Assembly: GCA_910577465.1 (NCBI GenBank)
Contig: CAJTMM010000010.1
Coordinates: 12,477-76,476, forward strand
Length of the DNA: 64,000 nt
Direction: 5' to 3'
Source of the DNA: an uncultured Muribaculaceae bacterium
Lineage (GTDB): Bacteria; Bacteroidota; Bacteroidia; Bacteroidales; Muribaculaceae
How positions within the stretch are numbered: the first letter of the stretch is position 1; the number at the start of each line of letters is the position of its first letter. Of the stretch, positions 52,765 through 60,425 are shown piece by piece. The notes under the pieces were generated by a model. That model ran no database searches, was not told where the DNA came from, and saw nothing but the letters and a program-made list of their open reading frames with translations. The position numbers and the translations under genes were made by a program.

Positions 52765-53101
52765 AAAATTCAGCTATACTTTTACAATACAAAATTCAGA
52801 TTATTTTTTTTGAAAAACAAACGCCTTTTTATTTGGAAATATTATCTAAAGTGCAGTGTGTTGTAGTTCAGAGGTTTACGAAAAGGCTGTTGGTGTGATT
52901 GAACAATCGCTTTAATATGTGCGTGTAATTGTGTGTGATACAATTGAATATGTGGTATTGTTGTTTTGGGGATATAAAGTTTTGGTTTAAGGATTTGAGT
53001 GCTAAAAATGACCGATTTACCGCGGTTCCCAATGGGAATTCAAGTAAATCGGTCATGAATATATTATTTGTACTAATTCTAAATAAGATGTCGCTTCCCC
53101 T
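52765..53101. other. 337-base gap upstream of dnaA
   Basis: AT-rich, with T/A runs near 52783-52850 (T8 at 52804), a 6-bp AATTGT/ACAATT hairpin at 52927-52945 and the terminator at 53008-53056. No coding ORF of interest, no convincing TAnnTTTG box for dnaA and no TTATCCACA-like repeats. It must hold the dnaA promoter; no origin signature is visible. Confidence 0.6.
53008..53056 (-). terminator. Terminator of the amidase-mlaD unit
   Basis: Perfect 13-bp outer stem ATGACCGATTTAC / GTAAATCGGTCAT with an inner TTCCC/GGGAA stem; TTTTTAG follows on the minus strand. 46 bases after the mlaD stop. Confidence 0.82.
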
Positions 53102-54022
53102 TTAAAGAAGTTTGATGCTGATATAGCGTTTGGGATTCTTTTTAACATCGCGCAGCAATGAGTCCAGACTTGCAGAAGCATTGTTGAGATTGTCGTAAAG
53201 TTGCTTGTCGTTGACGAGCATACCGAGTGACGAATCATTGCTGTTGAGTTTTTTCATGATGTCATTGAGCGACTGTGAGGCGGCGTACACATTGTTGAGT
53301 GTAGATTCCAACGGCATATCCTTAAGTTGGGATGACACTGTGGTAAGGTCGGTGGTGACGGTGTTGAGATTGCCTGCTATTGTTTTTGCATCGGTCATCA
53401 CGGAGGATGCATTGTTTGCTATAGCCGGCAACGAGTTCATGGCTCGTGAGAGTTGCGCACTGCTTTGCTCGAGATTGGTCATTATGCTCTCAAGACGCTG
53501 TACTGAATTGATGAGCGCCGGATCGGTGGCTATGGTGGTCACTGCGGTGAGAAGGGAGTCTATTTTAGGTAAGATGGCTGTGATGCCGGGCATTATATCG
53601 CTACTTACGCTGCTCATCAAGCCTGTTGCGTTCTCGCCTATGAGTTTGTCACCGACGTTGTGGTAATCACCGGCGGTGCTCATTTTGAGCTCTATGGATG
53701 CTGTTCCGAGGAGGTCTGTTGTCAATATCGCTTTAGTCCCCTGTGGTACGCGCAATTGCTTGTCAAGACTTAGCTCTACTTTTATGTGTCCGGGATGGTC
53801 GTAGTCATATTCGATTTCTCTAACGAGTCCCACTTTGTAGCCGTTGATTGTGACGGGTGCTGATTGGGCGAGTCCCGCAACATTTGTATAAGATGCATAA
53901 TAGTAGTTAGTGGCATGGAACACATTGATTCCTTTAAGGTAGTCTATGCCGAAAAACAACACGAGCAGGGCTATTATAACGGAAAGTCCGATGGCAAATT
54001 CCTTTGTGTACTTCTTTTTCAT
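53102..54022 (-). CDS. MlaD/MCE-family lipid transport protein
   Basis: 306 aa: one N-terminal transmembrane helix (~9-29), then an MCE domain (about 36-125: NVAGLAQSAPVTINGYKVG, VPQGTKAILTTDLLGTASIEL) and a long helical, coiled-coil-like C-terminal half (~160-290) of repeated small-residue heptads. MCE proteins carry phospholipids between inner and outer membrane as part of ABC-type (Mla) systems; the ATPase and permease are not next to it. It starts 41 bases after the amidase gene and is probably co-transcribed with it. Confidence 0.92.
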   Translation of the reverse strand: MKKKYTKEFAIGLSVIIALLVLFFGIDYLKGINVFHATNYYYASYTNVAGLAQSAPVTINGYKVGLVREIEYDYDHPGHIKVELSLDKQLRVPQGTKAILTTDLLGTASIELKMSTAGDYHNVGDKLIGENATGLMSSVSSDIMPGITAILPKIDSLLTAVTTIATDPALINSVQRLESIMTNLEQSSAQLSRAMNSLPAIANNASSVMTDAKTIAGNLNTVTTDLTTVSSQLKDMPLESTLNNVYAASQSLNDIMKKLNSNDSSLGMLVNDKQLYDNLNNASASLDSLLRDVKKNPKRYISIKLL

Positions 54023-54063
54023 ATCTATGATGGTTGTATAGTGTCGAGTTTGATTCTGTCTAA

Positions 54064-55203
54064 TTATCTAACACGTTTGTTGCCTTGCATTTTTATTATG
54101 AATGCGTCGGGAAACAGTTTTTTTATTTTTTTTAAGTCAGGCGTTGCGGCTTTGATGGAGTTGTATTCGCCGTAGGTATATTTATACATGGCACCATCCG
54201 TGTAATGTCCGATTGGTGACAAGCCTTTGAATTCTTTTGCACCGTTGGCAAGTGGAGAGGATGATGTCAGTATCTGTATTTTGTATAATACCGGTTGGTT
54301 GGAATCGGAATCGTTGGGTTGTCGTTGGGGAAGGGTAGTAGGAGCGGTTTCCGGTGATGAGTCTGTGGGTTTGTGTGTGGCGTGAACGTTATTACCGGAG
54401 TCGACTGTAGAGAAGCCTTTTCTGTAAGTCTTTACTCCATTGCATATTGCTTGTGCCAATTTGCACTGACCATCCTTGGAGTTCAGGAATTTCTCTTGTG
54501 TGGGATTGCATATAAAGTCAAGTTCAACGAGCATGGCGGGCATAGCTGTCTTGAACAATACCCAAAAATTGGCTTGACGTACACCCATATCTCGTCGACC
54601 GGCGGTACTTATCAATTCGTTTTGCACGGCTTGAGCCGCATTGATGCTTTGTTGCATGTGCTTGTTCTGGCTCATTTCAAAGATTATGTATGATTCTGTG
54701 CTGTTGGGGTCGAATCCTTCGTATCGTGTAGTATAATCGGCTTCGAGTTTCATCACGGCGTTCTCGCGCATTGCCACTTCGAGGTTCTCCTGGCTGCGTT
54801 TGAATCCGAGGGTATATACGGCTGCTCCGGCTACTGTGTTTCTACGTTTTGATGATTTGTCGACTGAGTTGGTGTGTATTGAGATGAATAAGTCGCCATT
54901 GGCCTTGTTGGCAATATCAGCTCTACCTTGAAGAGGTACGAAAGTGTCATTGGACCGGGTGTAGACTACTTTTATATCTTTGCATTCTTTCTTCAGTAGT
55001 TCTCCAAGTTTTAGCGCTACTGCAAGGTTTACTGATTTCTCATTTGTTATCCTGCCCGGCGCCCCGTGGTCGTGCCCACCGTGCCCCGGATCTATTACCA
55101 CGGTAAAATCCTTGGCGCATAAAGGCCATGATGTTATGAACATGACCAATAACGTTAATATTGCAGTTTGCAGATGGTGCCAGGTTTTGAAGGCGGGTTT
55201 CAT
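54064..55203 (-). CDS. N-acetylmuramoyl-L-alanine amidase (Amidase_3)
   Basis: About 379 aa from the ATG at 55203; the longer frame to 55287 adds 28 residues ahead of a clear signal peptide (MKPAFKTWHHLQTAILTLLVMF...), and a -7 box lies in between. Zinc amidase with DPGHGGHDHGA (His), NEKSVNLAV (Glu), SIHTNSVDK (His) and VELDFICNPTQEKFL (Glu). A linker rich in Pro/Thr/Ser is followed by a ~75-residue SPOR-like C-terminal segment (VLYKIQILTSSSPL). Cleaves the peptide from muramic acid during daughter cell separation. Confidence 0.93.
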   Translation of the reverse strand: MKPAFKTWHHLQTAILTLLVMFITSWPLCAKDFTVVIDPGHGGHDHGAPGRITNEKSVNLAVALKLGELLKKECKDIKVVYTRSNDTFVPLQGRADIANKANGDLFISIHTNSVDKSSKRRNTVAGAAVYTLGFKRSQENLEVAMRENAVMKLEADYTTRYEGFDPNSTESYIIFEMSQNKHMQQSINAAQAVQNELISTAGRRDMGVRQANFWVLFKTAMPAMLVELDFICNPTQEKFLNSKDGQCKLAQAICNGVKTYRKGFSTVDSGNNVHATHKPTDSSPETAPTTLPQRQPNDSDSNQPVLYKIQILTSSSPLANGAKEFKGLSPIGHYTDGAMYKYTYGEYNSIKAATPDLKKIKKLFPDAFIIKMQGNKRVR

Positions 55204-55223
55204 AATTGCATTATATAATGCTA

Positions 55224-55231
55224 CAAAGGTA
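55224..55231 (-). promoter_or_regulatory. -7 box of the amidase gene
   Basis: Minus-strand TACCTTTG, 20 bases before the ATG at 55203, with TTTG 12 bases upstream. Supports the shorter start. Confidence 0.42.
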
Positions 55232-55268
55232 CTAAAATATAAACAAATGTGTGAATTCATGCGAGGGA

Positions 55269-55302
55269 TTTGGTAAAAGATGGGCAATAATGACTACTTT
55301 TG
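55269..55302 (+). promoter_or_regulatory. Promoter of the GldB-like gene
   Basis: TTTG (55269-55272), 22-base spacer, TACTTTTG (55295-55302); 18 bases to the ATG. Confidence 0.48.
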
Positions 55303-55320
55303 GACTAAAAATAGCGCGAT

Positions 55321-56310
55321 ATGAAGAATGAAATATATGGTATAGGTGTGTGCGTGTTGTCGATGTTTCTGTGCGTATCATGCGGATATGGTGAGCGTGA
55401 TTCAGAACCGGCAGTAGTCATTGAACGAATGGATAGTGCCGCCGTATGCTATATGTCGGCAAGTCAGAAGACAAGAGACAGTCTGAACAATGCGTTTTCA
55501 CCGGCACTCCCGTTGTTGGCGTCCATGTTCGGTGCCGGAAGTGTGGATTCTGCCATTGCGGTGTATGCTCGAACACCTGCGGTGGAGGTGTTTGCCCCTG
55601 ATGTGGCTGCAAGAATGCCCGATATCACGGAATACGAAACGGCATTAGGGTATGTGCGTGCTATATTGGCGCAAAAACTGCCCGGATTGAAATTCCCGGC
55701 ACATATTTATGGGATGGTAACCCCATTCCGACAATCGGTGGTGATGTCGGACAGCGTTTTGTTTTTGGGGCTAAACCATTATTTGGGAACTGATTATCCG
55801 GGTTATGCCGGGTTTGATGAATATGTATTGCGTGATAAGGTAAGTATGCGTATACCGATGGATGTAGCTGAAGCTATTGTGGCGTCGGCTTATCCGTATG
55901 AGTTTTCTGGTGATGGAGAAACGGTGCTGTCGCGGATGGTATATGATGGTGCGATAGTGGCGGTTGTATTGGGGTGCGTGCCGGATAAGACATTGGCTGA
56001 TGTGCTTGGGTGGGATGCCGAAGAGCTGAAGTGGGTGGAGGAAAATGAATCGAACATTTGGTCAGCTATAGTGGAGCGTGGATTGCTTTATTCGACTGAT
56101 CGGATGGATTCGGAGCGGCTTGTCGGACCATCGCCGGCTACGTCGGTACTGCATGCGGATGCACCCGGAAGGATTGGACGATATATAGGTTACCGGATAG
56201 TCAAATCATATCTGGAAAATAATTTAGATGTCAAGTTGAGTGATGTGTTGTCACCGGGATTTTATAAGTCCCGCACGGTGCTTATGGACTCGGGATATGT
56301 AGGACATTAA
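55321..56310 (+). CDS. GldB-like lipoprotein
   Basis: 329 aa with a lipoprotein-type N-terminus (hydrophobic run ending FLCVSCGYG, Cys at about residue 20). The remainder matches the Bacteroidetes GldB pattern from memory: PVVIERMDSAA start, SDSVLFLGLNHYLGTDYPGY, MVYDGAIVAVV, LGWDAEELKWVEENESNIW and a C-terminal GRIGRYIGYRIVKSYLENN. GldB is required for gliding motility in flavobacteria but homologues exist in non-gliding Bacteroidales; the exact biochemical role is unknown. It fits with the T9SS-linked genes at 31652 and 36241. Own promoter. Confidence 0.82.
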   Translation: MKNEIYGIGVCVLSMFLCVSCGYGERDSEPAVVIERMDSAAVCYMSASQKTRDSLNNAFSPALPLLASMFGAGSVDSAIAVYARTPAVEVFAPDVAARMPDITEYETALGYVRAILAQKLPGLKFPAHIYGMVTPFRQSVVMSDSVLFLGLNHYLGTDYPGYAGFDEYVLRDKVSMRIPMDVAEAIVASAYPYEFSGDGETVLSRMVYDGAIVAVVLGCVPDKTLADVLGWDAEELKWVEENESNIWSAIVERGLLYSTDRMDSERLVGPSPATSVLHADAPGRIGRYIGYRIVKSYLENNLDVKLSDVLSPGFYKSRTVLMDSGYVGH

Positions 56311-56431
56311 ATGTGTTAATCCGGACACGTATCACCATTATTAACCAATATTAACTATTGCTCCAAACTCGCTGTGGATGCGGTGTTTTGGAGGTGATTT
56401 TGGGTTAATATCCAACATATCACCATGTTAA

Positions 56432-56463
56432 TTTGCCAGGGTCGCCAATAATTATTACCTTTG
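56432..56463 (+). promoter_or_regulatory. Promoter of the TlpA-like gene
   Basis: TTTG (56432-56435), 20-base spacer, TACCTTTG (56456-56463): a very good consensus, ~138 bases before the ATG. Confidence 0.68.
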
Positions 56464-56466
56464 CGG

Positions 56467-56601
56467 TGTTCTTTAATGGAACAATGCCACGAAGAGTCGT
56501 GGCGTAGACGCCGAAAATCGGCGGGATTTCATGTTCGGAATATGGTGGTATGCCACTATTGTTACGTAATGGAATCTGATGTATAACATAAACAGAATGT
56601 A
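56467..56601 (+). promoter_or_regulatory. Structured leader of the TlpA-like gene
   Basis: Four hairpins in about 90 bases: TGTTC/GAACA (56467-56483), GCCACGA/TCGTGGC (56486-56503), CGCCGA/TCGGCG (56509-56523) and GTGG/CCAC plus weaker extension (56545-56556). Two tiny ORFs overlap them: 56484-56507 (7 codons) and 56531-56569 (12 codons, MFGIWWYATIVT with tandem Trp codons inside the fourth hairpin). Could be a regulatory leader; the family was not recognised. Confidence 0.45.
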
Positions 56602-57099
56602 ATGAAGAAAACAATGTCAATCATTGCGCTCTTTGTCGTTCTTCTGTTCTCTGTATCTGCCAATACCCATAGGGTGTATCAAGCCGTGGAAGGCTTTAAG
56701 GCACCGCAGATGGTGTTGCGTTCAGGATCGGACAATCTCGTTTCGTTGTCGGATTTCAGAGGACGTTATGTGCTTGTTAACTTTTGGACATCTGCTGATG
56801 CAAATTCGCGTATTGCAGCCAATAGTTACGATCGCTTTGTGGAAAGCATGCCTGAAGAAGAACGGATTTGTCTCTTGTCGGTCAATATGGACCGTAGTGA
56901 GCGCCTCTTTCGTGAGATAGTGCGTAGGGACAAACTCAATGCAAAGTCGCAATTTTTTGTGAATGCTCAGCAGGCATCAGATTTGGTAAGCCTGTTTAAT
57001 CTGAGCAATGGTGTACAATCATTGTTAATAGACCCTCAGGGTGTGATTGTTGCCACGAACCCCGACATTTCCGCCATAGCCAGAGTGCTTGGCGCGTAA
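56602..57099 (+). CDS. TlpA-like secreted thioredoxin-fold protein without CxxC
   Basis: 165 aa with a signal peptide (residues 1-~20, ending SVSANTHR). The fold is TlpA-like (VSLSDFRGRYVLVNFW, then a NLSNGVQSLLIDPQGVIV end) but the active-site WCxxC is replaced by WTSADANS: Asp66 and Ser69 stand where the two cysteines should be. So it cannot do thiol-disulphide exchange and may have a scaffolding or binding role in the periplasm. Bacteroidales have a group of such proteins. Strong promoter, structured leader and own terminator suggest regulated expression. Confidence 0.82.
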   Translation: MKKTMSIIALFVVLLFSVSANTHRVYQAVEGFKAPQMVLRSGSDNLVSLSDFRGRYVLVNFWTSADANSRIAANSYDRFVESMPEEERICLLSVNMDRSERLFREIVRRDKLNAKSQFFVNAQQASDLVSLFNLSNGVQSLLIDPQGVIVATNPDISAIARVLGA

Positions 57100-57106
57100 A
57101 AGAAGC

Positions 57107-57143
57107 AAAGGCCGATGCTAAATGTGCATCAGCCTTTTTTTAT
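57107..57143 (+). terminator. Terminator of the TlpA-like gene
   Basis: AAAGGCCGATGC / GCATCAGCCTTT 12-bp stem (one mismatch) followed by TTTTATTTTATT. Confidence 0.88.
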
Positions 57144-57176
57144 TTTATTATTTAATTAAATGCTGTGCCGGGGGAC

Positions 57177-58685
57177 TTAGCCGCAGTGGAAGTAACGGTT
57201 AACGAGTTCGGTCATCAGCTTTTCGTCGGCGCGTGCACGTGTCACAAGCTCCGCATCGTCAAATGCCTTCAGTCGCGATATGGTGTCGTCAATCATGCGA
57301 GGGTCGAATACGCCCTTTGCTTCATATATGTCACGTGCTTTCTGCAGGCAATCGGCTGATTCGGAACATGAAGCCGGCAGATGGTCGAGTGAGTTCAGTT
57401 TATCGGCATTTTCGGCACGATGAATGTCGACATCTACATACGTTGCCTGAGCTTTTCCAAGAGCATTTTCCATTTCCCATCCTTGACGGCAAGCAACAGC
57501 AAGGGCTGCCAACAGGAAGTATATGTCGGCGGATCCATCGGCTGAACGAATCTCGACTGTCTGCTTCTGGGTAGTGCTTCCGCCGGTTGCCTGTGAGCCG
57601 GGATTGATAAGGGCGCACATGTCGGCTTGAGCAGTCCATCCAAGTGGTACACGCACAAGAACCGAACGGTTGCGGTCGCCCCAGCATATATTGGTGGGAG
57701 CTTCCTGATGCGGTACCAGACGGAAGTATGATGTGGGATTGGTATTTCCGAATGCAGTTATGGATTGAGCCATTTCCATCATTCCGGCTATAGCCCGTCG
57801 TGCATCGTCGCTTAGATGGCGGGTGGAATCGAGCATCACATTCTGTCCATTCGGGTCGGTGAAGCGCATGTGTATGTGTAGTCCGGATCCGGCTTTGCCT
57901 GTGGTGATTTTAGGTGCGAATGTAACGGTGTATCCCATTTCATGAGCCAGATTGCGGATAATCCATTTGGCTACGACCAATTGGTCGGCTGCATCTTCGG
58001 CACGGACGGGGAGGAATTCGATTTCGTTCTGTTCGTATATAGTGCCGTTGATGGTGAAATTGCCCACTTCCGAATGACCGTATTTGATTTGTCCCCCGGT
58101 AGCTGCGATATAACTCATGCAACGGGTGCGGAACTCATTGAACTTGGCAAACGGTGCCGATTCATGGTACCCGCGTTGGTCGGTGGCAGGATAGGTTTCG
58201 TCGTCAGGGGCTATCACGTAAAATTCAAGTTCACCCATGGCTTCAAATTGCAAGCCGGTGGTGTCACGGAATGCCTTGCATGCTTTCTCGAGGGTGTATT
58301 CAGGTGAATTTTCCAACCGATTGCCATCTTTATCAAAGAAAGTGCATAGCATGGTTACGGTAGGTATTTCAGCAAATGGGTCGAGGAATGCAGTGCGGAA
58401 TCTTGGCAATACATAAAGGTCGCTGTTGCCCGGCTCGATATGCGCGAATAGGCTTGACCCGTCGACGCGTTCGCCAAAACTTAATATCGTGTCGAGATAC
58501 GACAGGTTGTTTATTACGAAATTGAGGGTTTTCAATCGGCCGTCGCCGGCAGGGTACATGAAATTAATCATTTCTATGCCCTGGCTTTTTACATAATCGA
58601 TAATATCGGATTTTGTGAACTCGTGAGCCGGCTTTTGCAGCACTTCCACGAGGTGGTTCTTGTTGAGAAGTAGTTCGGGTGTCAT
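57177..58685 (-). CDS. glnA: Glutamine synthetase, type I
   Basis: 502 aa, the GSI length (not the ~730 aa GSIII typical of Bacteroides). Catalytic core signatures: MGELEFYVIAP (metal Glu), GNFTINGTIYEQNEIEFLP, TFAPKITTGKAGSGLHIHM (His), NPTSYFRLVPHQEAP and RSVLVRVP; C-terminal NPGSQATGGS / VEIRSADGSADIYFLLAALA. Makes glutamine from glutamate, ATP and ammonium. The adenylylation tyrosine region reads NSLDHLPAS, with no Tyr at the usual place, so GlnE-type control is unlikely. 35 bases downstream of a DUF2007 gene; shared upstream terminator/promoter module at 59006-59126. Confidence 0.94.
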   Translation of the reverse strand: MTPELLLNKNHLVEVLQKPAHEFTKSDIIDYVKSQGIEMINFMYPAGDGRLKTLNFVINNLSYLDTILSFGERVDGSSLFAHIEPGNSDLYVLPRFRTAFLDPFAEIPTVTMLCTFFDKDGNRLENSPEYTLEKACKAFRDTTGLQFEAMGELEFYVIAPDDETYPATDQRGYHESAPFAKFNEFRTRCMSYIAATGGQIKYGHSEVGNFTINGTIYEQNEIEFLPVRAEDAADQLVVAKWIIRNLAHEMGYTVTFAPKITTGKAGSGLHIHMRFTDPNGQNVMLDSTRHLSDDARRAIAGMMEMAQSITAFGNTNPTSYFRLVPHQEAPTNICWGDRNRSVLVRVPLGWTAQADMCALINPGSQATGGSTTQKQTVEIRSADGSADIYFLLAALAVACRQGWEMENALGKAQATYVDVDIHRAENADKLNSLDHLPASCSESADCLQKARDIYEAKGVFDPRMIDDTISRLKAFDDAELVTRARADEKLMTELVNRYFHCG

Positions 58686-58720
58686 AGGTTAATATGATTT
58701 ATAACTTGGGCGGACAAATG

Positions 58721-58969
58721 TTATTCGCCGTAAAAGTTAAGTGAGTCGATTATTTCGGATGCTTTGTTCAAATCGCGGTTCCGCACCATCAAGCGTATTC
58801 CTCCGAGTGAATTGAATCCTATGGGATATATGCGTGAGAATATCTCGTTATCTAAAATAACTTCGATGCCATTTTCCTCTAATGCCGCTTGAGCTATGTG
58901 GGCTTCAGCGTCGGAAGAGAACTCCCTGCAGAGTACAATTTCGTTGTCGTTGCGATTATATGATAGCAT
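58721..58969 (-). CDS. DUF2007 domain protein (82 aa)
   Basis: 82 aa single-domain protein with the putative prokaryotic signal-transducing pattern: VLCREFSSDAEAHIAQAALEENGIEVILDN, GGIRLMVRNRDLNKASEIID, ending LNFYGE. No cysteine cluster or membrane segment. DUF2007 proteins are thought to be ferredoxin-like PII-related-fold small regulators, but no biochemical function is known to me. It begins 35 bases upstream of glnA on the same strand with no promoter between them, so the pair is probably one transcript; a role in nitrogen regulation is an inference from this. Confidence 0.88.
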   Translation of the reverse strand: MLSYNRNDNEIVLCREFSSDAEAHIAQAALEENGIEVILDNEIFSRIYPIGFNSLGGIRLMVRNRDLNKASEIIDSLNFYGE

Positions 58970-59005
58970 AAGAGATATATTGATGATATTGCTTTTAGGG
59001 TAGAT

Positions 59006-59035
59006 AAAAAGGGACTACTCGCATAGTCCCTTTTT
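59006..59035. terminator. Strong hairpin terminator between lpxH and DUF2007
   Basis: AAAAAGGGACTA / TAGTCCCTTTTT, 12-bp perfect stem with a 6-base loop and T-runs on both strands. It may end the lpxH transcript, act as an attenuator for DUF2007-glnA, or define a small RNA. Confidence 0.88.
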
Positions 59036-59087
59036 ATGAGTTTCCAATAGGTACAATTTCTAAGGTAAAAAAGATTGTGTTAGGTTT
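59006..59087 (-). ncRNA. Candidate ~80-nt leader/small RNA upstream of DUF2007-glnA
   Basis: A consensus promoter on the minus strand (59094-59126) would start transcription near 59087; 52 bases later the perfect hairpin terminator at 59006-59035 follows. No ORF lies between. No other TAnnTTTG box precedes DUF2007, so readthrough of this terminator might be the route to glnA transcription. A short CTTTTTT segment at 59063-59072 could pair with the AAAAAG arm as an antiterminator. Confidence 0.35.
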
Positions 59088-59093
59088 GTGCCA

Positions 59094-59126
59094 CAAAGGT
59101 ATCTCTAAAAATGCAGCTGCGGCAAA
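59094..59126 (-). promoter_or_regulatory. Orphan promoter before the glnA-side terminator
   Basis: Minus-strand TTTG (59123-59126), 21-base spacer, TACCTTTG (59094-59101): a full consensus with no coding sequence close downstream except the terminator at 59006-59035. Confidence 0.6.
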
Positions 59127-59262
59127 CTTTTTTACATGTTATGCAGCAGTGTTTTTAATTATGGTAGGACTATTGCTGAGGTCTTTTTGGATGTAATTTA
59201 TTGGATTATAGGATGTAATCTTTGAATTGGTTGTTGGGTTGATATTTCTTAATGAATGTTAA

Positions 59263-60021
59263 TTAACTGTTTTCGGAGATTTCGTTGATATTTTTCAAAC
59301 TGAAATCAGCCCCGTCCCAGACGCCATAAGTCATAAGCCGGAATGCATCGCCGAGTACGACCATGCGTGTGTGTGGACCGATTTTGATGTCGGATTTCAC
59401 ATGCCTGTGTCCGAAAACGAAGAAGTCAACTTCGGGGTGCGACGACAGATATTCTTTGGAGAATAGGGTGAGTTTGTCATTGTCATCCAAAGAGTCCGGT
59501 ACACGGCAACCATGCTTGCGACTATGGCTCGACCACCGGTGAGCAAATCCTACTGTCCATCGTGGATGTATGGCGGAGAAGAGGAATTGAGCCACGCGGT
59601 TCCGGAATAGTGAACGCATCCACCTGTACACCGGACGCATCTCTCCAACTCCGTCGCCATGTTCCATCACGAATGTCTTACCGTCGATAGTACGGGTTAT
59701 GAGTCCATCAGCAACTGTGATACCAATCTCTGACGGGAGATAGTCAAATATCCATATATCGTGATTGCCTTTAAGCCATGTGATTTCCACACCGCTATCG
59801 GCAAGGGATGCGAGTGTTCCGAAAAAACGGGTAAATCCTCTGGGGACCACGGTGCGGTATTCGTACCAATAATCGAGTACATCACCAAGGAGATAGAGAG
59901 CCTTGGCGGTGGGCTCGATGCTGCGTAACCACCGGCATATTTCCCGTTCGTGTCGCCTTGGGTCGGTGATATACGAAGCTCCGAGATGGAGGTCGGATAT
60001 GAAATAGGTGCAGTTGCGCAT
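59263..60021 (-). CDS. lpxH: UDP-2,3-diacylglucosamine pyrophosphatase (LpxH-like)
   Basis: 252 aa calcineurin-like metallophosphatase: FISDLHLGA (residues 8-16), LLGDVLDYWYEY, WLKGNHDIWIF, MEHGDGVGE and FVFGHRHVKSD provide the metal ligands. It removes UMP from UDP-2,3-diacylglucosamine to give lipid X in lipid A synthesis. The WYEY motif after GDV and the size fit the Bacteroidetes LpxH group; related phosphatases are not fully excluded. Preceded after 14 bases by the DUF59 gene. Confidence 0.85.
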   Translation of the reverse strand: MRNCTYFISDLHLGASYITDPRRHEREICRWLRSIEPTAKALYLLGDVLDYWYEYRTVVPRGFTRFFGTLASLADSGVEITWLKGNHDIWIFDYLPSEIGITVADGLITRTIDGKTFVMEHGDGVGEMRPVYRWMRSLFRNRVAQFLFSAIHPRWTVGFAHRWSSHSRKHGCRVPDSLDDNDKLTLFSKEYLSSHPEVDFFVFGHRHVKSDIKIGPHTRMVVLGDAFRLMTYGVWDGADFSLKNINEISENS

Positions 60022-60035
60022 CGTGTACCGTCGGT

Positions 60036-60359
60036 TTAAAGAAATCCTAATTCAAGTTTGGCTTCCTCGCTCATCATGTCCTTGTTCCATTCCGGTTCGA
60101 ACACGATGCTTATATCCACACTCTTCACGCCTTCTATGCTTTCGAGTTTCATGCGTGTATCCTCGACAATGAAATCGGCTGCCGGACAATTGGGTGCCGT
60201 CAAGGTCATGTCTATATGCAGGTTCGCGTCATCATCAAGGTCAATTTTGTAAATCAGCCCAAGGCTGTATATGTCGACAGGTATTTCGGGGTCATAGACG
60301 GTACGTAGCATTTCCACTACTTTTTCTTCTATGGCGAGTCTCTGTTCGGGAGTAGTCAT
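60036..60359 (-). CDS. DUF59 / MIP18 family Fe-S assembly-type protein
   Basis: 107 aa from ATG 60359 (the frame extends to 60401, but those residues are promoter-like and unconserved). Pattern VVEMLRTVYDPEIPVDIYSLGLIYKI, then LTAPNCPAADFIVEDT with the conserved Cys and VDISIVFEPEWNKDMMSEEAKLELGF: the SufT/PaaD-like DUF59 domain. Its members help mature iron-sulphur proteins. Upstream of lpxH in one unit. A minus-strand TATTTTTG box at 60391-60398 is its probable promoter. Confidence 0.9.
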   Translation of the reverse strand: MTTPEQRLAIEEKVVEMLRTVYDPEIPVDIYSLGLIYKIDLDDDANLHIDMTLTAPNCPAADFIVEDTRMKLESIEGVKSVDISIVFEPEWNKDMMSEEAKLELGFL

Positions 60360-60425
60360 GTGTTGGTGTAATAAATGTATTGTTGTAATGCAAAAATACA
60401 AAACAAATTTGTATTGTCGGATGCA

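Noticed and set aside
52765..53101. oriC upstream of dnaA
   Set aside because: AT-rich, but no TTATCCACA-like boxes and no visible skew switch; the hairpin there is better explained as the mlaD terminator.
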